Origin: Bacteroidales bacterium UBA5537
GTDB taxonomy: Bacteria; Bacteroidota; Bacteroidia; Bacteroidales; Lentimicrobiaceae
Direction of reading: 5' to 3'
DNA length: 15,159 nt
Assembly: GCA_002426025.1 (NCBI GenBank)
Contig: DINP01000140.1
Location: 33,453-48,611 of the forward strand
The notes under the pieces are model-generated. The model saw only the letters and a program-made list of their open reading frames with translations. It had not been told where the DNA came from and did not search any database. Shown piece after piece: positions 7,252-14,053 of the stretch; within the stretch, counting starts at the first letter, position 1, and each line of letters opens with the position of its first letter. The position numbers and the translations under genes were made by a program.

Positions 7252-8931
7252 ATGTTGTCCAAAATTTCTCAGGTATTTCATCCAAAGCTTTTCACAACTC
7301 TAAAGGATTACAACCGGCAAACTTTTTTCTCCGATCTGATAGCCGGAATTATAGTCGGGGTGGTTGCGCTGCCATTGGCCATTGCATTTGGTATTGCTTC
7401 AGGGGTGTCTCCCGAAAAGGGACTGATTACCGCTATCATTGCCGGTTTTCTTATTTCAGCCTTTGGTGGAAGCCGGGTTCAGATAGGTGGGCCAACCGGT
7501 GCCTTTATCGTTATAGTTTACGGTATAGTTGAAAAATTCGGGGTTGAGGGTCTGATTATCGCAACCATAATGGCTGGCTTTATGCTGGTGGGAATGGGAC
7601 TTTTGCAACTCGGTACCATCATTAAGTTTATGCCCTATCCTATTGTTGTTGGCTTCACTTCAGGTATTGCCCTGGTTATTTTTTCATCTCAGATAAAGGA
7701 TTTCTTTGGTCTCGATGTGGCTCGGGCAGTTCCGGCAGATTTTATTGAGAAATGGCAGTTTTACTTCTCCAATTTCAGTTCTGTCAACTTGTATGCACTT
7801 GGAATTGGTTTGTTTACCGTGCTTGTATCTGTATTGTGGCCAAAAATCAATAAAAAATTACCGGGAACTTTAATTGCCTTGCTGGGAACAACAATTGCCG
7901 TTACAGTTTTTGAGCTACCGGTTGAAACCATTGGCAGTCGCTTTGGCGAAATAAAGGCTTTGATCCCTGTGCCAATGATTCCTGATTTAAACTTTGAAAT
8001 GTTCAGGCTATTGCTGGCCCCGGCATTTACCATTGCGATGCTTGGAGCCATTGAGTCATTGCTTAGCGCGATGGTTGCCGATGGAGCTACGGGTGGCCGC
8101 CATAGGTCAAATACTGAGCTCATCGGACAGGGAATAGCCAATATTATTACCCCGCTTTTTGGCGGAATCCCGGCAACCGGAGCAATCGCCCGCACCATGA
8201 CCAACATCCGCAACGGCGGAAAAACACCCATGGCCGGAATTATCCATGCGGTTGTTCTGCTGCTTATTCTTCTCTTTTTCGGTAAACTGGCAAGGCTTAT
8301 TCCTATGAGTTGCCTTGCCGGGATTCTTGTAATTGTAGCCTACAATATGAGTGAGTGGCGTTCGTTCAAATCACTGTTTCGCAACAGCAAGAGCGATATT
8401 GCAGTTTTACTGACAACATTTTTTCTTACCGTAATTATTGACCTTACCGTGGCGATACAGTTTGGTCTGTTACTGGCTGTATTGCTGTTCCTGAAAAGGG
8501 TTATTGATACTTCGGGGGTTGAAGTGCTGAACATGGCTGTTGACAGCGATGGCGCCGAAGCTGATGAAAATACCCCACAGCTTATATTGCCAAAGAAAGT
8601 CGAAGTTTTTGAAGTGAACGGACCTTTCTTTTTTGGGATTGCCAACAAATTTGAGGAGGCAGAGAAACAGGTAACGAGGCGTCCTAAAATTAGGATTATC
8701 AGACTATACAGGGTTCCGTTTATTGATGCAACCGGATTGAGTAACCTCAAAAGCTTTATCAGGAAGTCGCAGGCAAATGGAATTACCATAATTCTTTCAG
8801 GGCCGGTAAAATCGGTTTATGATGCCCTTGAAAAAAACGGGTTCATTGATTTGGTTGGCAATAAAAATGTTTGTGCCGACATCAATATAGCTATTGCACG
8901 GTCGGAGGAATTGCTAAAAGAAAATGCATAA
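7252..8931 (+). CDS. SulP/SLC26-family inorganic anion transporter with C-terminal STAS domain
   Basis: 559 residues, full length for the family. The membrane part (about 25-415) has the expected repeated helices and conserved segments: LIAGIIVGVVALPLAIAFG near the start, GGPTGAF (79-85), PYPIVVGFTSGIA (128-140), AIESLLSAMVADG (266-278) and GGIPATGAIARTMTN (304-318). Residues 446-553 form a STAS domain with the signature FIDATGLSNL. SulP proteins carry sulfate, bicarbonate or related anions across the inner membrane by symport or exchange. Glu268 lies in the helix-8 position that binds the co-transported ion in studied relatives; an acidic side chain there suggests proton or sodium coupling, but substrate and ion cannot be fixed from sequence. 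No carbonic anhydrase or sulfate-assimilation gene lies nearby, so context does not help choose. The gene is monocistronic and converges on the M3 peptidase. Confidence 0.94.
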   Translation: MLSKISQVFHPKLFTTLKDYNRQTFFSDLIAGIIVGVVALPLAIAFGIASGVSPEKGLITAIIAGFLISAFGGSRVQIGGPTGAFIVIVYGIVEKFGVEGLIIATIMAGFMLVGMGLLQLGTIIKFMPYPIVVGFTSGIALVIFSSQIKDFFGLDVARAVPADFIEKWQFYFSNFSSVNLYALGIGLFTVLVSVLWPKINKKLPGTLIALLGTTIAVTVFELPVETIGSRFGEIKALIPVPMIPDLNFEMFRLLLAPAFTIAMLGAIESLLSAMVADGATGGRHRSNTELIGQGIANIITPLFGGIPATGAIARTMTNIRNGGKTPMAGIIHAVVLLLILLFFGKLARLIPMSCLAGILVIVAYNMSEWRSFKSLFRNSKSDIAVLLTTFFLTVIIDLTVAIQFGLLLAVLLFLKRVIDTSGVEVLNMAVDSDGAEADENTPQLILPKKVEVFEVNGPFFFGIANKFEEAEKQVTRRPKIRIIRLYRVPFIDATGLSNLKSFIRKSQANGITIILSGPVKSVYDALEKNGFIDLVGNKNVCADINIAIARSEELLKENA

Positions 8932-8952
8932 AAAAAGGTGGCCGAAGCCACC
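8930..8952 (-). terminator. Intrinsic terminator with UUCG tetraloop, at the SulP/M3 convergent junction
   Basis: Read on the minus strand: GGTGGC, loop TTCG, GCCACC, then seven T residues (8936-8930). The six-base-pair GC-rich stem closed as C(UUCG)G is an exceptionally stable tetraloop hairpin, and the T run makes it a strong terminator for the M3 peptidase transcript. On the plus strand the loop is CGAA and the 3' tail is only CCCTTT, so termination of the SulP transcript would be weaker. The T run overlaps the SulP stop codon. Confidence 0.85.
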
Positions 8953-8971
8953 CCCTTTAATATCAGCAGGA

Positions 8972-11095
8972 TTATTTCAATCCCCGTTTTTTCATCAGCG
9001 GTTCAAGTGATGGTTCCTGACCCCTGAATTTCTTATACTGAACCATGCCTTCATCATCACCACATTCAGAAAGGCAGTTTTTACGGAAACTGTTAGCCAA
9101 CTCAGGATTGAAGATATCGCCTGATTGCTTAAAATAGTCGAAAGCATCGGCATCAAGCACGGCAGCCCACAGGTAAACATAGTACCCGGCAGCATAACCT
9201 CCGTCGAAAATATGTGAGAAATAGGTTGAGCGGTAGCGTGGCAAAATTTCCGGAATAAGGCCGATTTTGTCCATGGCACTCTTTTCAAAAGCCACAACAT
9301 CGGTTACATCAGCAGGGGCTGACAATTTATGGTAATCCATATCGAGGATAGAAGCGGCAATATATTCCACATTATCAAAACCCTGGTTAAACAAGCCGCT
9401 GTTCTGAATTTTGGTAATGAGTGCATCAGGAATTACTTCACCGGTTTTATAGTGTTTGGCGTACATACGCAGCACTTCCGGCTCTCCGGCCCAGTTTTCC
9501 ATTACCTGTGAAGGCAATTCAACATAATCCTGCGGAACATTGCCTGCTGTGCGGGTGTATTTTCCCTGTGTAAACAGCCCATGCAGTGCATGACCGAATT
9601 CATGGAAGAGGGTAGTAGTTTCGTCCCAGTTAAGCAGTGCAGGCATATCACCGGTTGGAGGGGTGAAATTGCACACGATAGAGATAACCGGATCAACCTT
9701 TTTACCATTTTCCCAGCCCGAAGCCCTGAAATCGGTGCACCATGCGCCACCACCTTTTGTGTCGCGCGGGTAGTAATCGAGGTAAAGGATGCCCAGATGT
9801 GTTCCATCGGCTTCCTTAACTTCAAAGGTTTCAACATCCTGCTGGTAAACCGGTAGATTGGTAACTTTATTAAATGTAATTCCGTAGAGCTTCCCGGCAA
9901 CGGCAAACATACCATCGCGCACATTGGTAAGGCTAAAGTATGGCTTCAGTTCGTTTTCGTCAAGGTCGTATTTCATTTTGCGGAGCTTCTCGGCATAGAA
10001 CCACCAGTCCCATGAATCGAGTTTGAAACCGGCACCTTCTTTGTCGGCAATCTGTTGCATCTCAAGCAGTTCTTTTTTTGCTAGCGGAAGCGCAGCCACC
10101 ATTAGTTTATTCAAGAAATCATCAACAGTCTGTGTGGTTTTTGCCATATTTTCATCAATGGTATAGGCTGCATAATTGTTAAAGCCAAGCAAAGCAGCTT
10201 TTTCGGCACGAAGCCTAACCATATCGGCAACAATTTTCTTATTGTCGTTGGCATTGTTGTTATTGCCGCGCATAAAGTAACCACGGTAAATTTTTTCGCG
10301 CAAAGCCCTGTTTTTAGCATATTGCAGGAATGGGATCATACTAGGTTTCGAGAGTGTGAAAACCCATTTCCCATCCATTCCGGCAGCTTTGGCAGTTTCG
10401 GCAGCAGCCGAAATCACACCTTCGGGTAAGCCATCAAGATCGGCTGTATTGTCAATAACAAGCTGGAAATTTTTATTGGTTTCGGCCAACATATTATCGC
10501 CAAAGTGGATAGCGAGCATCGAAAGCTCTTCGTTGATTTTGCGCAGTTGATCCTGGTCTTCTTTCGACAGATTGGCTCCCTGGCGCTCAAAATCGCGGTA
10601 GTATTTCTCGACTGCCCTTATCTGTTGTGCATCAAGATTAGTTTCGCTGCGCTTGTCGTAAACGGCTTTTATCCTCTCGAAAAGCCTTGCATTCATGCTT
10701 ATGTCGTCGTTGTGCTTAGACAAAATCGGAGAAACCTTTTTGGCAATCTCCTGCATCTGATCGTTGGTGTGTGCCTCATTCACATTAAAGAACACTTTAC
10801 TTACCCTGCTCAGCAGTTTGCCCGATTTGTCGAAGGCAAGAATGGTGTTTTCAAAAGTGGGTGCTTCTGTGTTGTCAATAATTGCAGCTATTTCTGCATC
10901 GTGTTGTTTAATGCCTTCGATAAAAGCCGGAAGGTAATGCGAAGTGTCAATCTTGTCGAATGGCGGCACTTCAAACGGAGTGGTGTATTCGCCGAAGAAT
11001 GGGTTGTTGGCATCCAATGTGGTTTTTTGCCCGCTTTTACATCCTGTAAAGGCAATGAGCAGTGCTGATATCAGCATCAGCAATGAGTTTTTCAT
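8972..11095 (-). CDS. dcp: M3-family zinc metallopeptidase, peptidyl-dipeptidase Dcp type, lipoprotein
   Basis: 707 residues. The zinc site is plain: HEFGH at 498-502 (two His ligands and catalytic Glu499) and the third ligand Glu526 in DYVELPSQ. The flanking segments LFHEFGHALHGLF and GGYAAGYYVYLWAAVLDADAF, and an NPFFGEYTTPFEVPPFDKI start, match the Dcp branch of family M3. These enzymes clip C-terminal dipeptides, or short oligopeptides, from small peptides. Unlike cytosolic Dcp, this one starts with a lipoprotein signal (LLIAFTGCKSG, lipidated Cys19), so it should act in the periplasm or at the cell surface, perhaps in peptide scavenging. The exact specificity is not readable. The ATG at 11095 directly begins the signal peptide, and a predicted promoter lies just upstream, so it may be transcribed apart from the ecsC-like gene 131 bases away. 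Confidence 0.94.
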   Translation of the reverse strand: MKNSLLMLISALLIAFTGCKSGQKTTLDANNPFFGEYTTPFEVPPFDKIDTSHYLPAFIEGIKQHDAEIAAIIDNTEAPTFENTILAFDKSGKLLSRVSKVFFNVNEAHTNDQMQEIAKKVSPILSKHNDDISMNARLFERIKAVYDKRSETNLDAQQIRAVEKYYRDFERQGANLSKEDQDQLRKINEELSMLAIHFGDNMLAETNKNFQLVIDNTADLDGLPEGVISAAAETAKAAGMDGKWVFTLSKPSMIPFLQYAKNRALREKIYRGYFMRGNNNNANDNKKIVADMVRLRAEKAALLGFNNYAAYTIDENMAKTTQTVDDFLNKLMVAALPLAKKELLEMQQIADKEGAGFKLDSWDWWFYAEKLRKMKYDLDENELKPYFSLTNVRDGMFAVAGKLYGITFNKVTNLPVYQQDVETFEVKEADGTHLGILYLDYYPRDTKGGGAWCTDFRASGWENGKKVDPVISIVCNFTPPTGDMPALLNWDETTTLFHEFGHALHGLFTQGKYTRTAGNVPQDYVELPSQVMENWAGEPEVLRMYAKHYKTGEVIPDALITKIQNSGLFNQGFDNVEYIAASILDMDYHKLSAPADVTDVVAFEKSAMDKIGLIPEILPRYRSTYFSHIFDGGYAAGYYVYLWAAVLDADAFDYFKQSGDIFNPELANSFRKNCLSECGDDEGMVQYKKFRGQEPSLEPLMKKRGLK

Positions 11096-11141
11096 GTTAG
11101 CAGATTAATTTTGGTTGAAAAGTCGTGTTAGAATTTGATTG

Positions 11142-11170
11142 CAAATGTATAAGTAAAGTGGTTATTTCAA
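11142..11170 (-). promoter_or_regulatory. Predicted promoter for the M3 peptidase gene
   Basis: On the minus strand TACATTTG (11149-11142) matches TAnnTTTG exactly, with a TTG (11170-11168) 18 bases upstream as a partial -33 element, one base short of the usual spacing. The expected leader is about 40 bases to the ATG at 11095. Confidence 0.5.
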
Positions 11171-11226
11171 GTAAGATAAAGCAGATATTATTGATCTGGA
11201 TTGCAGAATTCATTAATCACCCAATA

Positions 11227-11874
11227 TCAGGGATTATTGGCTTTATTTTCTTTTGGAATAAAGGTGTTGCGTGCCACATTTCCCAACAGGTTGGTGGTAA
11301 ATACATCAATAGATCCACCAATAATGCCACCGGCCAGTGGTATGGCTTTGCCCAGGTTGATTGCTCCACGGCTGCCGGTTTTTGCCAGCAACTGAAAGCC
11401 AACTTTCTGGTTTACCAGCAGAATGGTCTTTTCAGAAATATTACAAATCATTTGAGTGGTTAGCTTGCTACCTATGCTGATGCCTATCTCCTGAAGGATA
11501 TCTTTGGCAACATTCCCGGCAAGGCAAACATAAACCAGTGATTTAATCCGGTCGTCACGCAGGTCGTGGCCTCCCATTCGGGCTATGGCAGCTATCATGC
11601 GCACCTGGAAATAAAGTACACTTACCAGGTTGGCCGGAATGGCAACTGGCAGGCTTATAAACCCGCCCAGCCCGGTCAGAAACCCGCTCGACCCGGCTTT
11701 TGCATTTTGCCAGCGAATAAGTGAATTTACTTTTTTGGTTAGGGAACCCTCCTGTTTCAGGTAGCTATGTGCCAGATCGTCGGCAGAATCCAGGCCCGGG
11801 AACCCGTTTACAGCCCGCTCATAAGCATAATCGAGGGCCTGCATTACAATTTGCTGTGTTAGTTTTTTTGCCAT
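11227..11874 (-). CDS. EcsC-family protein of unknown function
   Basis: 215 residues from the ATG at 11874. It matches the EcsC family: a helical N terminus (QQIVMQALDYAYERAVNGF), the conserved GFLTGLGGFISLPVAIPANL run (64-83), YFQVRMIAAIARMGGHDLRDD (88-108, shown in part), and a glycine-rich tail GKAIPLAGGIIGGSIDV (175-191). EcsC is named after the third gene of the Bacillus subtilis ecs ABC-transporter operon; its biochemical role is unknown. Hydrophobic stretches around 64-98 and 175-200 suggest membrane association, but there is no signal peptide. The reading frame is open further upstream (to 12249), but that part is antiparallel-free overlap inside the transporter gene and lacks family similarity, so I rejected it. 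It lies 41 bases after the UMF1-like transporter and probably shares its transcript. Confidence 0.85.
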   Translation of the reverse strand: MAKKLTQQIVMQALDYAYERAVNGFPGLDSADDLAHSYLKQEGSLTKKVNSLIRWQNAKAGSSGFLTGLGGFISLPVAIPANLVSVLYFQVRMIAAIARMGGHDLRDDRIKSLVYVCLAGNVAKDILQEIGISIGSKLTTQMICNISEKTILLVNQKVGFQLLAKTGSRGAINLGKAIPLAGGIIGGSIDVFTTNLLGNVARNTFIPKENKANNP

Positions 11875-11915
11875 CTGTGGTTCAAAAATACAGGAAATTG
11901 TATCATAAAACCATA

Positions 11916-13241
11916 TTAACCTCTCCTGACAACCCTCAACGTCATTCCTAAAAACACAATTCCGATAACGAAAAAGGTAGCAATTGCCAGTACTGAGTAG
12001 CGCATGCTTCCGGTAATCGCTTCTATAATGCCAAAGCTGAAGGTCCCGGCAACGGTGGCAAGCTTTTCCATAACATCGTAAAAGCTGAAAAAACTGGTAT
12101 GATCGGTAGTGGTTTCGGGCAGCATTTTGCTGTAGGTTGAGCGTGCAAGAGCCTGCGAACCGCCCATTACAATACCGATAAAGAATGCCGCAAGCATAAA
12201 TTGTGCTGAACTCGTTATGTAATAGGCCCCGATACAGATAAAAATCCACATAAACACCGAAACCAGCAATGCCTGTAAGTTTCCTATACGTCCTGAAAGG
12301 CGCGAAAAAAACCAGGCTCCACCCATGCCAACCAGCTGAATGATAAGGATGGTTGGTATCAGCACATCCTCTTTAAGCCCGAGTTCCTTTTCGCCATAGG
12401 TAGCTGCCATAAACATAGTAGTGAGCAGACCCATCATCATAAAGAAAAACCCCAGGAGATAAAGGCTGAGTTTCTTCGATTTTCGTACCTGCTGATATAC
12501 CTGATCCAGTTCACGGTAGCCTTCGAGCAGAATACTGCGGTCCTTGTCTTTTCGGCGTTTGCGGAAAGTGTATCGCGGTAGTCGCCTGAAGGTAATCTGT
12601 GAAAAGCCAATCCACCACAGGAAAACGGTTACAAATGAGATGCGTGCCGGAAGAAAAGGATCGTTTATGCCGAACCATGCCGGTTTCATTATCATCAGCA
12701 GGTTAAAGAGCAGCAAAACCACACCACCCAGGTAACCCATTGAATAGCCCCGCGCACTTACCTTATCCTGCTCGGAAGCTTCGCAGATTACCGGCAAAAA
12801 CGAATTGTAATACACGATGCTGCCCCCGTAACCTATAGTTCCCATGGCAAAAGCAATGATGCCTAACTCTACATTGGTCTCATCGAAAAAGAAGAGCGCA
12901 CCGCACGACAAAGCCCCAACCCAGGTGAAGAATTGCATAAATGATTTGCGGCGCCCGGTGTAGTCGGCAAGCGATGACAGCAGCGGTGAAAACAGTGCAA
13001 CTACCAGATAGGCTGCTGCGATGGCCCACGAATAAAGTACCGTATTAATCACCTCATAGCCGAAGAAACTTACTGTAAAGTCATCGGGACCACTGCGGGT
13101 AACCTGATTATAATAAATCGGGAAAATTGTTGAGGCTATGGTAAGTTGGTAAACCGAATTGGCCCAATCGTACATAACCCAACCTCTAATAACTTTTGGG
13201 TCACCTTTGCGGATTGGGTTATTTCTTGCTGCTTTTTTCAA
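11916..13241 (-). CDS. Major facilitator superfamily transporter, UMF1/Atg22-like
   Basis: 441 residues with about twelve hydrophobic segments in two halves. The start signature GWVMYDWANSVY (20-31) and the loop DYTGRRKS (93-100) are hallmarks of the Atg22/UMF1 branch of the major facilitator superfamily; a charged middle loop (about 225-255, RRLPRYTFRKRRKDKD and following) separates the halves. Fungal Atg22 exports amino acids from the vacuole; bacterial members are uncharacterised, so the substrate is unknown. The best start is a TTG at 13241: the first in-frame ATG is codon 23, inside the conserved signature, and a stop lies in frame upstream without another good start. An ATG at 13256 is in a different frame and would join this frame if one A were missing from the six-A run at 13233-13238. 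This is the first gene of the probable transporter-EcsC unit. Confidence 0.88.
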   Translation of the reverse strand: MKKAARNNPIRKGDPKVIRGWVMYDWANSVYQLTIASTIFPIYYNQVTRSGPDDFTVSFFGYEVINTVLYSWAIAAAYLVVALFSPLLSSLADYTGRRKSFMQFFTWVGALSCGALFFFDETNVELGIIAFAMGTIGYGGSIVYYNSFLPVICEASEQDKVSARGYSMGYLGGVVLLLFNLLMIMKPAWFGINDPFLPARISFVTVFLWWIGFSQITFRRLPRYTFRKRRKDKDRSILLEGYRELDQVYQQVRKSKKLSLYLLGFFFMMMGLLTTMFMAATYGEKELGLKEDVLIPTILIIQLVGMGGAWFFSRLSGRIGNLQALLVSVFMWIFICIGAYYITSSAQFMLAAFFIGIVMGGSQALARSTYSKMLPETTTDHTSFFSFYDVMEKLATVAGTFSFGIIEAITGSMRYSVLAIATFFVIGIVFLGMTLRVVRRG

Positions 13242-13586
13242 GGCGGGGTTGCATTTGTAGTGCGAATGTAGGGAATATTATAATCGGCAGTTTTTCATCG
13301 TATTAAAATCATTACAAATATGGTTTATTAACTTTGATTGGTATTGAATATATAGTGCTGATAGCTAATGAAATACAGTCAGGGTTTCAGTTTGTGTTTT
13401 GCAGTTCGCAAATATTTTACACCTGAATTGTAAATTTTTATAAAAATTTTCGATTCCCGGGGTTACTTTTTGGGGTATCTGATATAAATGAATGTAGTCA
13501 ACCGAAAGATTTTAACCAAATAGTGGGTTATACCATTATAAATCTCAGGTCCTCTTACTTTTAAACTGACCTTAACTCAAACTGCT
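13242..13586. other. Intergenic region between divergent transporter and zinc-ribbon genes
   Basis: There are 345 AT-rich bases without a credible gene. The region contains an 18-base perfect palindrome (13432-13449) and a CCCGGGG patch just after it. Near-matches to the -7 element are TACTTTTA at 13556-13563 for the plus-strand gene, and TACATTCG on the minus strand near 13265-13272 for the transporter. Each has one mismatch and no good -33 partner, so I do not call either a promoter. Confidence 0.5.
13432..13449. repeat. Perfect 18-base AT-rich palindrome
   Basis: AAATTTTTA is followed immediately by its reverse complement TAAAAATTT. With no loop it suits a dimeric protein site or local DNA bending better than an RNA hairpin. 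It lies 137 bases before the zinc-ribbon gene and about 190 bases from the transporter start. AT-rich intergenic DNA can yield such palindromes by chance. Confidence 0.6.
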
Positions 13587-13889
13587 ATGAATATTCCAAC
13601 TTTAACGGGTGTTATTTTGCTCTACATTGCTTTGGTTCTGATTCTAACATTAATCGGCTCTCGAAAAAAAATCGGCAGACTTCGTATATTTTTCGTCAGT
13701 CTGTTCCTCACCCCACTAACCGGACTATTGGTTTACAGATTATCGGAACCTATTTACCTGTTGCAATTAAGAAGGTATCGCTGCCCGAGATGTGGGATTG
13801 ATTTTACAGAGCCCATCAGCGAATGCCCTTATTGCAGGCGCGATGGAAAATTTACAAGGTTACACCCGATGGTAATGCATTGTATCTAA
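13587..13889 (+). CDS. Small membrane protein with C-terminal zinc ribbon, function unknown
   Basis: 100 residues. Two hydrophobic segments (about 5-23 and 34-50) are split by a basic turn, GSRKKIGRLR. They are followed by a cytoplasmic-looking tail with CPRCGIDFTEPISECPYC (about 66-83), a CxxC-x12-CxxC pattern that should bind one zinc. The middle part (RKKIGRLRIFFVSLFLTPLTG) resembles a group of short Bacteroidota membrane proteins whose second helix carries a Pro-Leu-Thr/Ile-Gly motif; I know of no defined function for them. The ATG at 13587 precedes the first helix directly. The gene stands alone, closed by a clear terminator. A protein-interaction or membrane-stress role is possible but unproven. 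Confidence 0.8.
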   Translation: MNIPTLTGVILLYIALVLILTLIGSRKKIGRLRIFFVSLFLTPLTGLLVYRLSEPIYLLQLRRYRCPRCGIDFTEPISECPYCRRDGKFTRLHPMVMHCI

Positions 13890-13944
13890 ACAAAGATTTT
13901 CAACTACAGCTTAACTACTATCTTACTAGTATAACTGAAAAATT

Positions 13945-13972
13945 AGCCCTGGTTTCGAAACCGGGGCTTTTT
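13945..13972 (+). terminator. Intrinsic terminator after the zinc-ribbon gene
   Basis: AGCCCTGGTT (13945-13954) pairs with AACCGGGGCT (13959-13968) through ten positions including one G-U wobble. The loop is TCGA, and the stem is followed by a T run ending at 13972. The A-rich left flank could let it work weakly on the other strand, but no minus-strand gene ends here. Confidence 0.85.
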
Positions 13973-14007
13973 CGTTTGTTAAACTTTTCAGCCTGGCTTT
14001 CTGCAGG

Positions 14008-14030
14008 AATTAATCTATTAATTACCTTCG
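14008..14030 (+). promoter_or_regulatory. Inverted repeat next to a near -7 element before the barrel gene
   Basis: AATTAAT (14008-14014) and ATTAATT (14017-14023) form a perfect 7-base inverted repeat with a 2-base spacer. The last T is also the first base of TACCTTCG (14023-14030), one mismatch from TAnnTTTG and 24 bases before the ATG at 14054. This could be an operator overlapping a promoter. No -33 TTTG is visible at the right distance, so the call is weak. Confidence 0.3.
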
Positions 14031-14053
14031 GGCAGAAATTTAACCTTCCTAAA

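Noticed and set aside
7761..8231. Minus-strand open frame of 156 codons within the SulP gene
   Set aside because: Antisense shadow of conserved SulP helices; no coding signature of its own. The same applies to the minus-strand frame at 8340-8789.
9502..9924. Minus-strand open frame of 140 codons in the M3 peptidase
   Set aside because: Same strand but a different frame from the peptidase zinc-site region; Met/Leu/His-rich out-of-frame reading.
10505..11068. Plus-strand open frame of 187 codons
   Set aside because: Antisense to the N-terminal part of the M3 peptidase, whose full length and motifs are clear.
11883..11890. Minus-strand TATTTTTG just upstream of the EcsC gene
   Set aside because: It matches the -7 consensus, but transcription would start about two bases before the ATG and no -33 element is present; co-transcription with the transporter is simpler.
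11875..12249. 125-codon upstream extension of the EcsC frame
   Set aside because: It overlaps the C-terminal part of the transporter gene in another frame, is Cys/Tyr/Arg-rich and unlike EcsC; the ATG at 11874 begins the family similarity.
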